Assembly: GCA_907165065.1 (NCBI GenBank)
Contig: OU015532.1
Span: 35,940,339-36,004,338, forward strand
Source of the DNA: Caprimulgus europaeus
Taxonomy: Eukaryota > Chordata > Aves > Caprimulgiformes > Caprimulgidae
Length of the DNA stretch: 64,000 nt
Direction of reading: 5' to 3'
In this document: piece after piece, positions 1 through 17,825 of the stretch
How positions within the stretch are numbered: position 1 is the first letter of the stretch
Layout of the letters: every line of letters begins with the position of its first letter
Made by a program: the position numbers and the translations under genes
Notes under the pieces: generated by a model
What the model was told of the DNA's origin: nothing
Database searches by the model: none
What the model saw: only the letters and a program-made list of their open reading frames with translations

Positions 1-1124
1 TAATGAAGAGGGCACGATGCATAATCATGGAGGGTAATTAAAAGATTTGCTCACTCCCTTTTCTCTGTAGCTAAGTGCTGTTGTGAACCCCCTGGTATTA
101 AAACAAGATACAGATATTACTTTTCCTACTAATAACATCCTCTTATTAAGCAACACTTGCATTAAAAAAAAATATTCCTATAGCATGTAATAATAGAACA
201 AATTCAATCTAATTTATTTTCTGTAAATTTTTTATGAGAATAAAAACATCATTAATGTAAAGAATCTAAAAAATATTTTCAAATAAGGAAGTATGAGTAA
301 TTGAAAAATAAGAATACAAAAAAAGTTAAAAGACCATTTCTATATTGGAATTTATACAAAAAGATTAATTCGGTTGGCACAAATCCTCCCTCCTCCTCCT
401 CCTCCAATCAAAAAATATTTGATAGGTATATCCATTCAACAAGCAATCTTCAGAAATAACAGTCACTGGAAGTCCCTTGGTAATGAGAAAGAGAATAAAT
501 CATCTATTAGAGGTATTCATACTATGATTTGAAACACTGAGAATTCAGTTTTCTTACTATTCACAATTGGAAAGATGTTTGTTTGCATAATGATTGTTTG
601 CATTAATTCATCACACACCATTTATTTCTCTTCACACTTCATATCTATACTCCTGATCTATTTAGAGGTGACACTGTGTATAATTAATAGTTTGATTAAT
701 AGATGCATAATTATTATTTCTAATCTCTCTCCACAAATCAGTCCATACTCTCTACATTTGACACAAGACTTACTTCTGCCATTTCTTGAATTCACATAAT
801 TCAAGTGTATTATTATGTAAGTTCAAATTGAAGACATACCTTTCTGAGAAAGTACCCTGAATCCATTATCACACCGCACTTGAAATTACTCTTACAAACA
901 CAGGCCACAGTGCTTTAATTTACATACAATACCAAAAAGGTCATTGGTTTTTTTGCTGCTTTATTACACTAAAAATTCTTAGCTGCTTGTTGCTATCATT
1001 TTGAAGTCGCTTTCTTCATTACTGCTTTTAGCTTTGTCCCTGAAAGTACTAGTAATAAAAACATTTGTCAGTATTTACATTGGATTTTATTTCCCCAATC
1101 AATTATCTTAAATGAAAAAGTAGT

Positions 1125-1154
1125 ATAATTTTGCATATGATATTGCAAAATTAT
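1125..1154. repeat. AT-rich perfect hairpin
   Basis: An 11-bp arm (ATAATTTTGCA, 1125-1135) is followed by an 8-nt loop and its exact reverse complement (1144-1154). It sits in a cluster of 'catatg' and 'gatatt' words that runs to about 1200. No function is implied; such inverted AT runs are common in introns. Confidence 0.8.
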
Positions 1155-1802
1155 ATCATATGATATGATATTGCATATGAGTGACAATTCATATGCAATA
1201 AACAACTCATTAACTTTCCCAAGTACACAGGTATACCTGTTAAATATATGATAAATCAAAAAAACTTTTTAAATGTACTATATTTATATGCAAACCTTCT
1301 TATCTTAATATACAAGTTTTTGAAGTTTTTTAATAGAAAGAGCAAAAACTACAAAATCCTGCATTGGCAAGACAAGAGCTTCTTCAATAAGAATATTCTA
1401 TGAAATTGAGAAAGTCATACACATGGCTTCAACAAAAAGGGCAAAGTCCCCTAGACTGCTCCTCACAAATCAGGACCTTCCAGCACTCTCTTAATAAGCT
1501 TCTGTTACACTTACGCCTATAGCAGAGGACAGGCACAAAATGTTTGTGTAGAATTAAGACTCCCTGCTGGGAGACACCACTTTTCCTTGAGATTTCTTTG
1601 AAGGAACGCTTTCATTTACAGAAAGAAAAGCAGCTAGGAGGAAAAAAAGTTCTGCTACAACCACATGTTCATGTTTGTATAATCAGTTATCCAGTTTTAA
1701 TCTTTTTCTCCATGAATATCACAGAAAGTTAAACCTTTCAGAACATTTAAATAGTCTTCTCAGCAACAAATATTGTTTAGTGTTCAATATATTGTTATGG
1801 TT

Positions 1803-1804
<2 letters not shown>

Positions 1805-1833
<29 letters not shown>

Positions 1834-1834
1834 A
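1805..1834. repeat. (TA)n microsatellite
   Basis: An uninterrupted run of TA dinucleotides, about 12-13 units, flanked by 'taca' on both sides. Confidence 0.95.
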
Positions 1835-4800
1835 CATCACAGGATAATTACACCACTTTGCAATAAGATAAATTCACTCAGAAGAAAAGTATCCCCTCTA
1901 ACCAAAGACTCAATACTCCAGGCAAAAGAGACCATATGACCAAGACACGAACAAGGACTAGATCCCACCAGAAAGGGATGGGGAACCCCCTGCATGTCAG
2001 AGGATGAAGACAACCACATGGAGAATGTGGAGGTGGTCGAAAAAAAGGGCAGTCAGAGAGGGCGTACAAAGGGAGATCCTTAGTATGGAGGTGTGTTTAA
2101 TTTCGACTGCTTTTCGCATTTGGGAAAAAGAACTGACTACAGTTTGTAAATAATTTTAAAAGTAAGCAAATTAAACAGAAAAAAAAAAAGAAAAAAGAGC
2201 TTGTGACAATATAGTGCAAGTATTCTTGAAGCAATAATTTAAAAGTGTGGGAATTTATGGAAAGAATTAAAATAAACCTGTTATTTCCTAAACATAATTG
2301 CCAGAGTAGAAAAATAAGAATGGGTCATATTAAGAAGTGGAGGAAAACACTTCTTACAAAGTCCAGTCAGTATCTTCAGTCTTACAGTGTTAACTTGTTA
2401 TAAAGGGTTTCTATTTTAGGTACCACCTGAACAGGTGAAACTAAATGTAACACACCATTTAGTATGCATATCTCCACAAATAAGCACTCTAGAAGCAAAA
2501 ACTTGTCAAGAACGATAACTATCATGCAGTATTATGTACCAATGAACATTTCTCAATATTTGTAAGCAGAACAGTGCCAAAATGAAGATATAATGGAGGG
2601 AAGGGAAAATCAAAACCAAAACTAAACCAGATAACAGAAAAATAGCCAAAGAGAAGAACCTACAAGTCTGCTTCTTTTGGAATCAGAGGACTGTGTTAAA
2701 GATTAGGTTTTATCACAAGGTAAGTGGCCATGCTTCTTGCATACACACAGTCAGTTTGTGCAATGATAAGTACACTTATAGTACAAAAGTACATGCCCAG
2801 AAAGTGATTTCTAAGTCTCAATCTACTTCCCCTTTCTATGAGACACTTTGATGGCAGGGATCTAGGCAAGTGTGAATAAAAACTCTCTTCACCACAGCCC
2901 TGAAGCAAAGTACTAGGAAAAACAAAATTCATTGTTTTAGAAACCATTAATCTCGATCAATGATGAAATTGTCATCTGAAAAAAGGAAGTTCCTAGTCCT
3001 CACACAATAATCTGTTATGCATCTTGCATGAGACAATCAGTATCTGTACAAGCAGTGATCAGAACATGTTGTCTTCTTTTCTTGCAGAGAAGCACCCTGC
3101 TCATCACAATGCTAGAGAAATACTGTCCTCATTTATGCTGGTTTGGCCCTGAATTTCATGTTCCTGGATGAGTATCTTAATTTCACCATTGGAGAGATGA
3201 TGTCCCTCCTCCTCTAAAACTTACAAAAAAGTTATGTAGAGGTTAGGTCGCTCACTTGTATGAAGGAAAATGGAGACAAAGCTACTGAGATTAAATTGTT
3301 GAGGTTGAAGAAAGTGGAGGAGTACTCTACGACAGATGCTAGCTTCCTAGGTTGTGTTTCTGAAACAAAAACGAGCATAATCTTGATCATGACTGGTAAC
3401 ACGCTTTGTACTTACGGCTGCTTGGGTGTACTGGCATGCTCTGAGCACGTCTAGCAAACAGAGCCCATAGACAAAGGAATGCTCAGTCTGGCAATCAAAA
3501 AACAGACTTAGGCATGAGATAGGCCACGAGATGCCCAACTCTGCCAAACTGGCAACCAGTATGAGTACTCACCAGCAGAATGTTAGGTATCTACGTAATT
3601 TTTCCATCAGAAGTTTATATGCCCTTAGCTCTTCAGATTTCCAATAAAGGGGAATATTTTACATGAAGATGTTCTGGAAAAGGGACATCCCAACTTCCTA
3701 AGTATTTTTTGATACTGGCCTGCACTGTGAAGCATAACTAAAAAAATATGCTGTGTAATTAAGACTATTCAGATCAATGAGACAAAACTTTCAAAGCTTT
3801 TCTCAAACCAACTTTGTTGGACACTGTAAACAGGATTACAGTGTTTCTGAAAATAAAATTATTGCATTCATGCTAGAAATATTGCTGTTGTCACCTCAGG
3901 AAACTGTTTCTAGAAGCCAAAAATCCATCAGAAATACTTCCAGCTTTCAACTAAGCTTTGCTGTAAGACTCCAATTATCAAATTTATCACAGTATGCCAT
4001 CAGCTTTTGTTAATATATTAATTGTAATATCCATCTTATCTATAGATTTAATGGAATTTGTATACTCTGAGGAATCACACCAAAATAACTTTTTTTCTTT
4101 AATGTTATTGTCTTTTATAGGTGAAAATGCATAAACAATTAGATAGCTTAAACTGAAATACATGAGGTTATTACAGAATATTACAAATTTGTGTAATAAA
4201 AGTCACATCCTGCTAGGACATTTAAGATGTTTTTGTCTTAGGAGCTCCACATGGCTGTCAAACAGTTTGATGTAGCTTACCAGGATATCAGCACCCTCCA
4301 CTTTTAGAGATTCTAACTGATTGCACATCCAGCCCGGCCTAAAAAGTTAACGTGTCTCAAGAAAAGATTAAATCTCTACTACACAGTTTGCACATGCAGA
4401 CATACAGACACACATGTATAAGATAAATTTACAGCCAAAAAAATTCTATGTTGACATTTATCGCGGACTCTAAATTACAGAACCGTCAGCTCTAAGATGG
4501 AAAGATGCACTTATACGCTACTTAGCAAAAGATCAAGATGTTAATACTCAGCTATAAAGGATAAACTACACCTAAGTACCTGTTGCAGAAGGTTTCTTCC
4601 ACAGTAGCCCTGTTGTTTTTCTTCTTTCATTTTGAATGTGACATCTTAGGGCAAAGTAGAAACATAGCCTTCCCCTACAACACTTGCAGAGAAACAGAGG
4701 CCTTTCCCTGACTATTTCTTTTTAGTGCACAGGGTGCAAGTGGGCCAACAAAAAAACCAAAAAAGACTTCTTTCCTACAGAGATTAAAGAACAGTGCTAA

Positions 4801-7800
4801 ATGGCAACAAGGAATGAAGAACTCTGAAGTTTGCCAACAGAGATGCATAACAACAAGTAAACACCTTCTCCCTGCTTCAAAAGGACTTCAACGATGAACA
4901 TTTTATGCTCTGGACATCTGTACTAACAAGATAGATTCTTAATCATAGTCATTGCATTGACTTGGGGTGCTAAATGTTGTACAAACACAGGACAAGAAAG
5001 GGAAAAGGAAAATCCCAAACAAACCTGTAAGTATATCCATACAAAAGCTACATATACACAGGTAATCAAGTACTGAGAAAACACTGAAATTCCACTGATA
5101 AATATGTTTGACTGTCTTAAACCAGAGACAGAATCCTCAGCAATTCACTGAAAAGAGTTTTGAAAAGGCTTTAGGCATGAGGGAAGCACAGCAATATGAA
5201 ATTGTTTGAAAATATAACAACTGGGTGATGAAGGGTGCTCTCCTGCTCTGAAGCCATGTATTTGTCTCAACCATGAAGCAAAGATGACAGCCTGAGGGAA
5301 AGGGGAGTTAAAAAGGAATGAAAAAGGGCCTTGTAAGTGGATACATACAACCTGACATGGTGGGAGAGGTCGGGGGCAGATAAATGGATGACATAGTATA
5401 AAAAGTACTAAGTAAATACAAGAACATTTGTATCATATTTGTTAAGATCAGAGAGGACAGAGGGTGTGACAAAGGATATACTGAAAAATAATTGTAAAAG
5501 TATAGATGCAAATTAGTTTTTATGAATGCTGTCATCACCTAAGACAAAACATTTACAATAAGAATCTGTTTGATGGTGTCAAATGCCCTTTATAAATAAA
5601 GACAATTAAGAAAGCAGTGCAGTTACAGGTCAATTTAAATCATGTTAGAGAGACAAAACTGAAGGACAACAAGCAACAACTATAAATAGCACTACATGAA
5701 TTCAGAGATGGGCGGGTAGTCAAAGACGGGTGGTTTGTTATTTTAAGACGGCAAACCCCATAACATATAGGAGAAAAAAAGAAAACTCAACTCTACAGAA
5801 GAAATTGAGATCACATACAAGACACTGGGAAAGAGAATGGGAACATATACAGTGGATAGAGGAGGGGAACAAAAAAAAAGACAAAAGGCTTCCTTTGTTC
5901 AAAACTAGCTGAGAGAACTACAAGAAGGGAGATGCTCATCAGTTTTCTCCTATATATCTGGGGCAAACAATTAGCAGAATCATCTTAGCCCTCTACATTT
6001 TGGGAGAAGGAGGACCAGCACACTGAACTGACAGAGAATTGGGTCATTCTTACCTAGAAACCCATTATGTTTCAAACAGGTCTCACTGCAGGTATCATAT
6101 TCCATCAATGATCTCTCGCACACAGTATTAATACATAACTAATACTGATGATGCAAGTTGGTAATGTTACTTACCACCATATGAATGGAATTCAATTGAA
6201 GTGGCTCCAGCATCTATGTAAATATTATCTTAATAGTTTCCATATAAAATAGCAGCATCATTACAACTGTAACTGACTAATATTTTAATATAATTTAGTA
6301 TTAAAAATGTAACATTTAGAAAAAATATTGAATTATATTAAGTCTGAATGCAATTTATAGCTTTCAAATTATCATAAACTCTTTTAGCAGCTGCTTCATT
6401 CTTGTCCACAGTACTGTGAAAAACAATCAATAGGAAATTTATTTTAATCATATGAGTGAAATATTTAAATTTTATCAATCTGCTATTAATCTTATTAATC
6501 TTCATGTGTTTAAATAAGGTTTTCACATTAATATTTTCTCCCAGGTGGAAATGCTACCACATTTTATTCTGAAACAATTTTGTACAATCACATAATGAGA
6601 AGGAATTATTGTAAAACTTGAATAAACAAGATCTGTTTGAAGCTTGGCAACAATCTGGCAAGCAACTTTAGGACCTGGTAGATACTTTCCAAAGGAATAA
6701 CGTAGGAAGTGGTACATATCAACCTTATTTAGATAAGTTGCCCTTTTTTCCTTTATTTGGTGCAACAAAATATGTGTCATGAAAATGTTTTCCTAAACAA
6801 GTTCTACTTTTAAGGGCAAATATTTGCTTATTCAGAAACCAGCCACTACATTATATTATGTGAACTGAAATAAAGATGTTTGCTATTTATATGTTACTGC
6901 ACAGGTCTCAGAAGAACCCAGAAGGATGACCAATGCACAAAGTAAAGTAGTGAAAAAATATGGCTATGCTCCTGTGGCCAAAAGTATTATCAATTAATTT
7001 CTTCAAACACTCTGAGTGAAAACCATATTATGCAATTGCTTAGCTGACAAACTACTCTCCAAGTGTATGGTAGGACTTTATCTTGCTCTCTTCTTCCCTT
7101 TAAAGGGGAAGAAAGGAATTATAGTAGAAGTCAGGAACAAATTATTCTTTTTTTCTTAAAGATGCTTAATACAGACTCAAGATCAGGTGCACTGAATTCA
7201 ATAATTTTCAGGGAAAAAGCTGGAAAAAAATTATGTATAACAACAAACTCCATCATCATCCTGATGTAGGGTAAGCCACGAAATGGTTTGTGATAATTTA
7301 TCCAGCACTAAACAATAATTAATTTTATCCTGATGTTTCCTTCCTCACATATATACATTATTCTGCATCAAGAAGACAAGAATCATATCTTTTTGAGTAA
7401 GCTCCTGTAGGTGACCAAAGCTCTTGAGAGTATTGATCTGTTTACTATTTTTGTACTTTTTTTCCCTGCACAATCCACAACAAAGTTCAGCTACTTAGAT
7501 TATAAAAAAGTATTTTTTAATATTATTTGATACAAAAAGACCTTAATAATTAACAATCACAAATTGCATTTAGCCACTAAATTGTATAAACTTGTGAAAA
7601 CAATAATTCCTAGAGATATACAGATATCTGATGATAAATTTATATTTAAGACTAGGCAAACTAGATTTAGCTTGTTTTAAAAGTACTTACTGCAAGTAAG
7701 CAGACTTTTTTTTTTTAAAGTAGGTATCAGTACATCAGTCATGCTCGGAGGTAACATAATTTATATATGTGTGCATACACACACAATTATATGTACACAT

Positions 7801-9899
7801 ATTCAATATGTGTTTGAAATATTTTTGAATTTATCTTTTTAAGCAAAATACCAAAACAAGCATCTGTGGTTAGATTTTGGCAGGAAAGAAACAGCTTCCA
7901 GTGCAAGACATTTGAAATAAATACACATATAGCCAGCAAAGGTAAAACTATCTTATTTAACAGCTTGCTTGGATGTGCATTTAAATCTACTATCTGTCAT
8001 GAAGAAATTCAACACATCAAACATGCTACTGGATTATTGCAAATGGCCAACTAGTAGAAGTGACAACTGAAAAATAACTACATTTATTACTCTTTCTATA
8101 TAAAATTCTTTTCATTAATGCTCAGCAACACCCATTTGGCAGCTGAACTTTTTTTTTTTTTTTGAAGCAGCAGTTAACAATGCAATTCACAAAACAAAGA
8201 TAAGCTCAATGGTTTCCAGGAAACTGAAAGATGAAAGAATGTGGAGAGAGTCAGCCATGGTTTCAAATGAAGAACAAGCGAACTAAGGTCAAACTAAAAC
8301 CTAAAAGAAATCCAGCAAGGGCCCAGAAACCGTGGTACAGATACATTTCAGTTGGATTGAAATTTCACAATGCATTTCAACAATGCATACAATACATTCT
8401 TTGGTATATTAATTCACTGGGAACAATTTTTTCAAAATAAAGGAGGAACTCAGATTCCAAAGCCCTTAGTTTCATTACCTCAAGCATAATACTTAACAGA
8501 TTTTCTGGTTCTTATATAAATTGTAAAGTACATGACAGTCTTATCTTCCAGCCTTGTTTAGTGTGCTCAGTTCCAGACGTAGCTGAAACCATGAAGTCTC
8601 ACAGCACACATGAGGAAAGGTGTAGTGCAGGAATCCATAAATGAACATTACAGAGGCAAGCACCTACTAAATAGCCTGCTCCAGAAATATGTTGAATATA
8701 TTCCTCCCCCTTGAAGAGAAGGTCAGAGTAAAGCTACCATTATACAAATCCAATTGGACAATTAATTTTGCAGTAGTGGAAGAAATACAGCATTCTACTA
8801 TACACACACACAAAAAAAATATCACCATAGTTACTCCCTAACACACAGAGCTAAAATCTGCCTAATTAAACTATCTATAATTTCCATCTTGGAAACAAAA
8901 ACAAAGAAAATCTTTTCTTGTTCTTATTGCTTCTTTTATCTGAAGGATTTTTAAAAATACATTTTAAAATGTCATCTCTCAGATATTATATTTTTAAAAT
9001 ACTATATTTTAAAATCATAAAGCCCAGTAAAACCATGCATTCAGAAGTAACATTCCTAACTGAAGAAAAATCATCTCCTCTACTGAGAGCAGATAATTTA
9101 TTTCCAGTTTTACACAGTGAATTGCAATAGTTTAGGAAAGAGTAAAGGAGAAATTTAAATGCAATGTGAATTTTAAATAGAGAATTTAATTAGCTAAATT
9201 AGAAAAATAACTGAACATTAAAAGCTGCACACCTGGAACCTTGCCAAATGTGAGAGGCAATCTCTCGCCACCTGTATTTTATAGCACAGAAATGATGTTT
9301 TCACCAGTAATAATATCCCCTAGAAGTATGCCTAGGCATTCTTCCTCTGACATACAGTGAAGAGTGCCACCTATTGAATACCAAACAGTATCTGCAGAAA
9401 TAATTAAACTATTCTGGAAACATGCCATCTATGTACTCCCCCCCTCAACCCAAGCATTCAATTTAGCTTTTCATCACAGAGATGAGTTTTCCTGGCAGAG
9501 AGCAGTTTTGCTGTTAATATTGCTAGAGGATTGATGGCCAAAATATGACTTTGGTATAGAAACAAGGCACCCAATCAACACTGCATAAGAGTTATCTGGT
9601 TTTTTTAGACACTCCTACACCAAGTAAGAAAAATTTTATTCAATTATGTATGTTGCATCAGAAGGTGACACCATGCTGTTTTGCCCAATCTACTCTAGTA
9701 ATAACTGTATTTTCCAGAAAATAAGATTAGAAGGTATTCAGGACATTTAAAAAAAAAAAAAAAAATCAGTATTTTGTGAAGGTTGTTCTTTGTTCACACA
9801 AAAAAGTGTACATTTTCTATATATTTTACTTTACTGTTAGAAGGAAAAACCTGCTTTCATTCAGAGTTGAATACTTGTCAGTTGTCAGTTGAATACTTG

Positions 9900-10040
9900 T
9901 ACTTCTCTGGAGACATTCAAGACCCGCCTGGACGCCTTCCTGTGTGATCTCATGTAGGTGTTCCTGCTCTGGCAGGGGGGTTGGACTGGATGATCTTTCG
10001 AGGTCCCTTCGAATCCCTGACATTCTGTGATTCTGTGATT
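9900..10040 (+). mobile_element. CR1 LINE 3' fragment
   Basis: The sequence reads as the extreme 3' end of an avian CR1: 'ggttggactggatgatctttcgaggtcccttcgaa', then tandem tail units ATTCTGTG ending near 10040. It is a 5'-truncated copy on the plus strand, antisense to FSIP1. Confidence 0.93.
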
Positions 10041-11428
10041 TTATTTACACTGGCAACCAAAATATCTTGCAGAAAACCTAATACACAAATATTTCATATC
10101 CATATGCTGTGATCTCAGAGCCATGGTACAAAGCACAATATGTCCCCCTGAAGAAGTCTGACCAGGTCCTGCACAGCACGCAGCAATGCTAGTCTGACCA
10201 TGAGTTACACACTGGTACAGAGGACATATTCTATGTTTATAAACACTGTAAATTAACATTCCAGTCTACCCATTTAGCATTTTAAATACATACAATCTAG
10301 CCAAGGAAAAACCTGTGGTATGTTGCAAGTGTGTGTGTAATGTGATACCAAACAACACTGCTATGACCCAACCAAGACTTGGAACTGACCCATCTATACA
10401 CACAACACTGGAATGAGTCAGCAGCCCACTGCATTTCCCAGGCCTGCTGCAGACTATCACACAGTTCCCAGACGCACTTCCTCAGATTGTGTTTGCCTCG
10501 TGAACAAGGTCAGTAGTGACAAAATGTGATATAAAGGTCAATGACTGGGAAAATATGACAATAAGCAGACTTGTTTATCTGTTTACCCATTAACCTATCC
10601 AATATACTGAAGTTCCCCAGAATTCCCCCAGTTATTTGCCTCCCATCTTTTAACTGACTAACATAAAAGAGCAGTGTATTAAAATTAAGGTCTGCTATTG
10701 TTTTGGTACTGTGAACAGATAAGAATTAAATATGCTGCCTTACTGTAGTGACACACACACAAATGAACAGATTCTAAGGCAATCACTGTGTCCTCAGCTG
10801 ACCTCTTTGTTCCCATACCCTGGAAGTATGTAAAATTAACTGACATCAGGAAGAATGGTTCAATTAGCCTTTTCTTTTTTTTTTCTTCAAACCAAAGACT
10901 GAACTGTGTGTAGTTGTACCCAAATTAGCTTTAAACCTGCTAGAAGTCTAATCATATCTGTTGTGCAGCTCCAGCAGTGCCAGCACACACCCTGCATGCG
11001 TAGGCAGTGGCTGAAGGTTTTGCAACTGTAGTGACAGTGCTATCAGTAATTAACATTATACCACTGCAGTTACACTGCGACCTCAATCACTAAGCCTTTG
11101 ATTTGCACTGGAGATCCCTTTTTGAGGGTGATAAGAGATAACTGGAACAGTATTTGTCCTAGCTCTGATTACTGCAGAAGGTAAGCCTACTGCTGAATAA
11201 AGACCTCTGCAAACCAAAGGTAGACCACATGGATTTTTGGGTTGACATGACAAACTTGTATATTAATGTTTTTATGACTACATGAAAAACACTCAAATCA
11301 GCTACATACAAGAAAAATTTCTACAATGTACAACTATGCAAAATTACTATTTTGCCTTCAATGTACTAGTAATAAAGAAAGATTACCCCCTAAGAAATTC
11401 ATAAACATTCTTGATCCTTTTCCTTGTA

Positions 11429-12300
11429 GAATCAAAAAATCACCAGACTGTGTAGGAGAAGGTGTTAGGAGGTCTCTAGTCCAACCCCTTGCTCAAAGCA
11501 GGGTCACTTATGAGATCAGATCAAATGCCTTAGGGCTTTGTCCAGCCAGGTCTGCACAATTTTCAAGGATGGAGATTTCACAGTCTCTCTGTGCAACCTG
11601 CTTCCCATTCTTAATTACCCTCAGAGGTTGTGTTTTAGTTTGTTGGGGTTTTTTTCTTTAAATCCAGTTGGAACTTATTTAAATTTATAAATATTGTCTC
11701 TTATTCTCCCACCATGTAACCCAGTAAAGATACTGACACTTCTCAGACTCACAGGTCAAGAGCTTTAACCCTAAATCACCTCAGTGGCCCTCTGCTGACC
11801 TTGCTCAGGTGTGTCAACACCTTATTTCACTGGGGAGCCCAAAACTGGATACAATACTCTAAACACAGCCTAATGAGTACCAGGTAAAGGGGAGTAATCC
11901 CTTAATCTATTGGCTGTGTTCATGTTGATACAGCCAAGCATGCTGTTAATCTTCATCGCTGCAGGGCACGCTGCTGGCTCATGTGTATTGTCCACAGTGA
12001 TGCCAGCAGGGCTGCTCCCTGGCCAGCCAGGCTCCACTTCACACTGCTAGAGAGAGAATTCCTCTCTAGGGCAGAAATCTGCATTTGTTCTTGACAAATC
12101 CACACAGTTCCTGTCAGCCCACTCCTCCAGCCCAACTCCCAGTGAATGGCAGCCCTGCCCTTCTGCTTATAGAGTGCATCTAGTCATTTAAGCAAAGGCT
12201 TGATCAGGTTGGTTAACAGGGTTTACCTTCAATAAACCCATGCTCACTATTCCCTATCACCACCACCTTTATTTGCACAGCTCTTTTAAGTCAATTACTT
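11429..12300 (-). mobile_element. CR1 LINE fragment, long 3' copy
   Basis: A minus-strand CR1 remnant of about 0.87 kb. It begins on the plus strand with a degraded tail ('agaatcaaaaaatcaccagactg') and continues through recognisable CR1 landmarks: 'ggtctctagtccaacccctt', 'ctggggagcccaaaactgga', and the 'ttcaataaacccatgctcac' segment derived from the reverse transcriptase end. The left limit is clear; the right limit is approximate. The 111-aa open frame at 11326-11661 is partly this repeat, not a gene. Confidence 0.85.
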
Positions 12301-13417
12301 ATACTGATGCCCCTTGCTAATGTACCAAAATACTTGGTATTTCCTAGTAAAAATCCAGCTTCACCAGGTTATCCAAAACAGCTTTCATCTCACCTCAGTC
12401 TCTCGTACACTGCTGTACTCGTCTGTCTTTCCCACATAGCACATTCCATGGAGAAACAAAAGCTTTCTCATCTCAAAGCAGAAACATAACACTAAACAAA
12501 GATGTCAAAAAAAATCTGCATATATATACAGGTTTTAACCACTACTGTCAGCTCAGTAAAGTTCTTTTGAGTCTTCAGCAGTTTCATTCCTGACTTCACT
12601 TGAGCAAGGCAAACCTTCAAAGTTTTGTACAGAGTTACTAAGAAAACAAAACAAAAGATATTTTCTTCCTGTGCTCTTAAGAAGATCTATGAGAGATCCA
12701 ACATAAAAAACAAATACCAACACCCATTTTCAGGCCAAATAACAACTGTATTATCTTAGGACTATTCTTTTCAATCATCTGTTTTTGAATGTTTTATGCA
12801 CATTTACAATGTACATTTAAAAACAAGTTAAAATATTCCTAAACATCCCGAGGTTCCTCTGTCACTAGTTTCTAGTTCTGTTTCCTTATAGTAACTTGAG
12901 AGTAATGTAATAAATTATACTCACTGGAAGAGAAACTAATGGTAATACATTAGTTGACAGAGACATATAATTTTACGAGTTTTGATTTGTCAGTCCTGGC
13001 TCTATGACTTAGGAATAAACATAATTTCTGCCTACTAGATTAACAATAGGATCCTCTTGGATTTTAAATTACTTTTTCCCTACCAATTTTACCCAAAATA
13101 GTAATAAGGATGAGATGTGACATAATTCTTCTAAAAAAATAATGTCTTTTTACCACTATTTTACTTACATGCTCATATTTTAGTAGCCCTTGCACCTATG
13201 AAATTCATGTATTAAATGAAAATTAACTTACAAAAATATACTAAATTAATTAATCAAAACTAAATCACACAATAATGTAGTGCACACAACATTCCCACCA
13301 GACCCAGTCCTTCAAAGAACACTGAACTATATGAGCCATTACAAAATCCTTTTAGGATGTATTTATATATGACTGATTTATATATGACACATGAAACAAT
13401 AAACTGCAAAGTTTTTA

Positions 13418-17353
<3,936 letters not shown>

Positions 17354-17518
17354 CTGATAAATCTGGCTTGAATGTTTTGAGCAAGAGCTGGAAACTGCAG
17401 AAAAATCTCCATCAGACAGCAGTACTTGAAGCTTAGTGTCTATCTCATTGAGCTGATGAAATTCCATCGGTTCAGGTGTGTATCCTTCTCCTGGTGCTAA
17501 CCAGCCAGACACATCCTC
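17354..17518 (-). CDS. FSIP1: FSIP1 coding exon (residues 364-418)
   Basis: This exon encodes 55 residues, phase 0 at both ends; acceptor 'cgtatctttccatag|GAG', donor 'TATCAG|gtatat'. The start of the translation (EDVSGWLAPGEGYTPEP) followed by FHQLNEIDTKLQVL matches the human block '[30 protein letters not shown]' in order and spacing. The second half is serine-rich and poorly conserved. The methionine at its beginning is internal, not a start. Confidence 0.93.
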
Positions 17519-17678
17519 CTATGGAAAGATACGGAAAATATTTAATCCTTGCTCCCAAAGGATACAGACTTTAAAGGCAGTTACACATCAAGTGTATTTA
17601 TTTTGCAAATAAACTGTAGTTAAGAATAAAGTGTAAGTTTTCATCCATCTCAGCATATAGCTGAAACCTGCCCATATT

Positions 17679-17825
17679 CATAGAATCATAGAATCATAGA
17701 ATGGTTTGGGCTGGAAGGGACCTTAAAGATCATCCAGTTCCAACCCCCCTGCCATCAGCAGGGACATCTTCCACTAGACCAGGTTGCTCAAAGCCTCATC
17801 CAGCCTGGCCTCATGTCCCAGGTAC
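17679..17825 (-). mobile_element. CR1 LINE 3' fragment
   Basis: Three tandem 'atagaatc' tail units lead into 'agaatggtttgggctggaagggacc', the classic avian CR1 3' end read in reverse. The copy is cut off after about 145 bp. It lies inside an FSIP1 intron, same strand as the gene. Confidence 0.97.

Noticed and set aside
11326..11661. 111-aa plus-strand open frame
   Set aside because: Most of it is the antisense of a CR1 LINE 3' end.
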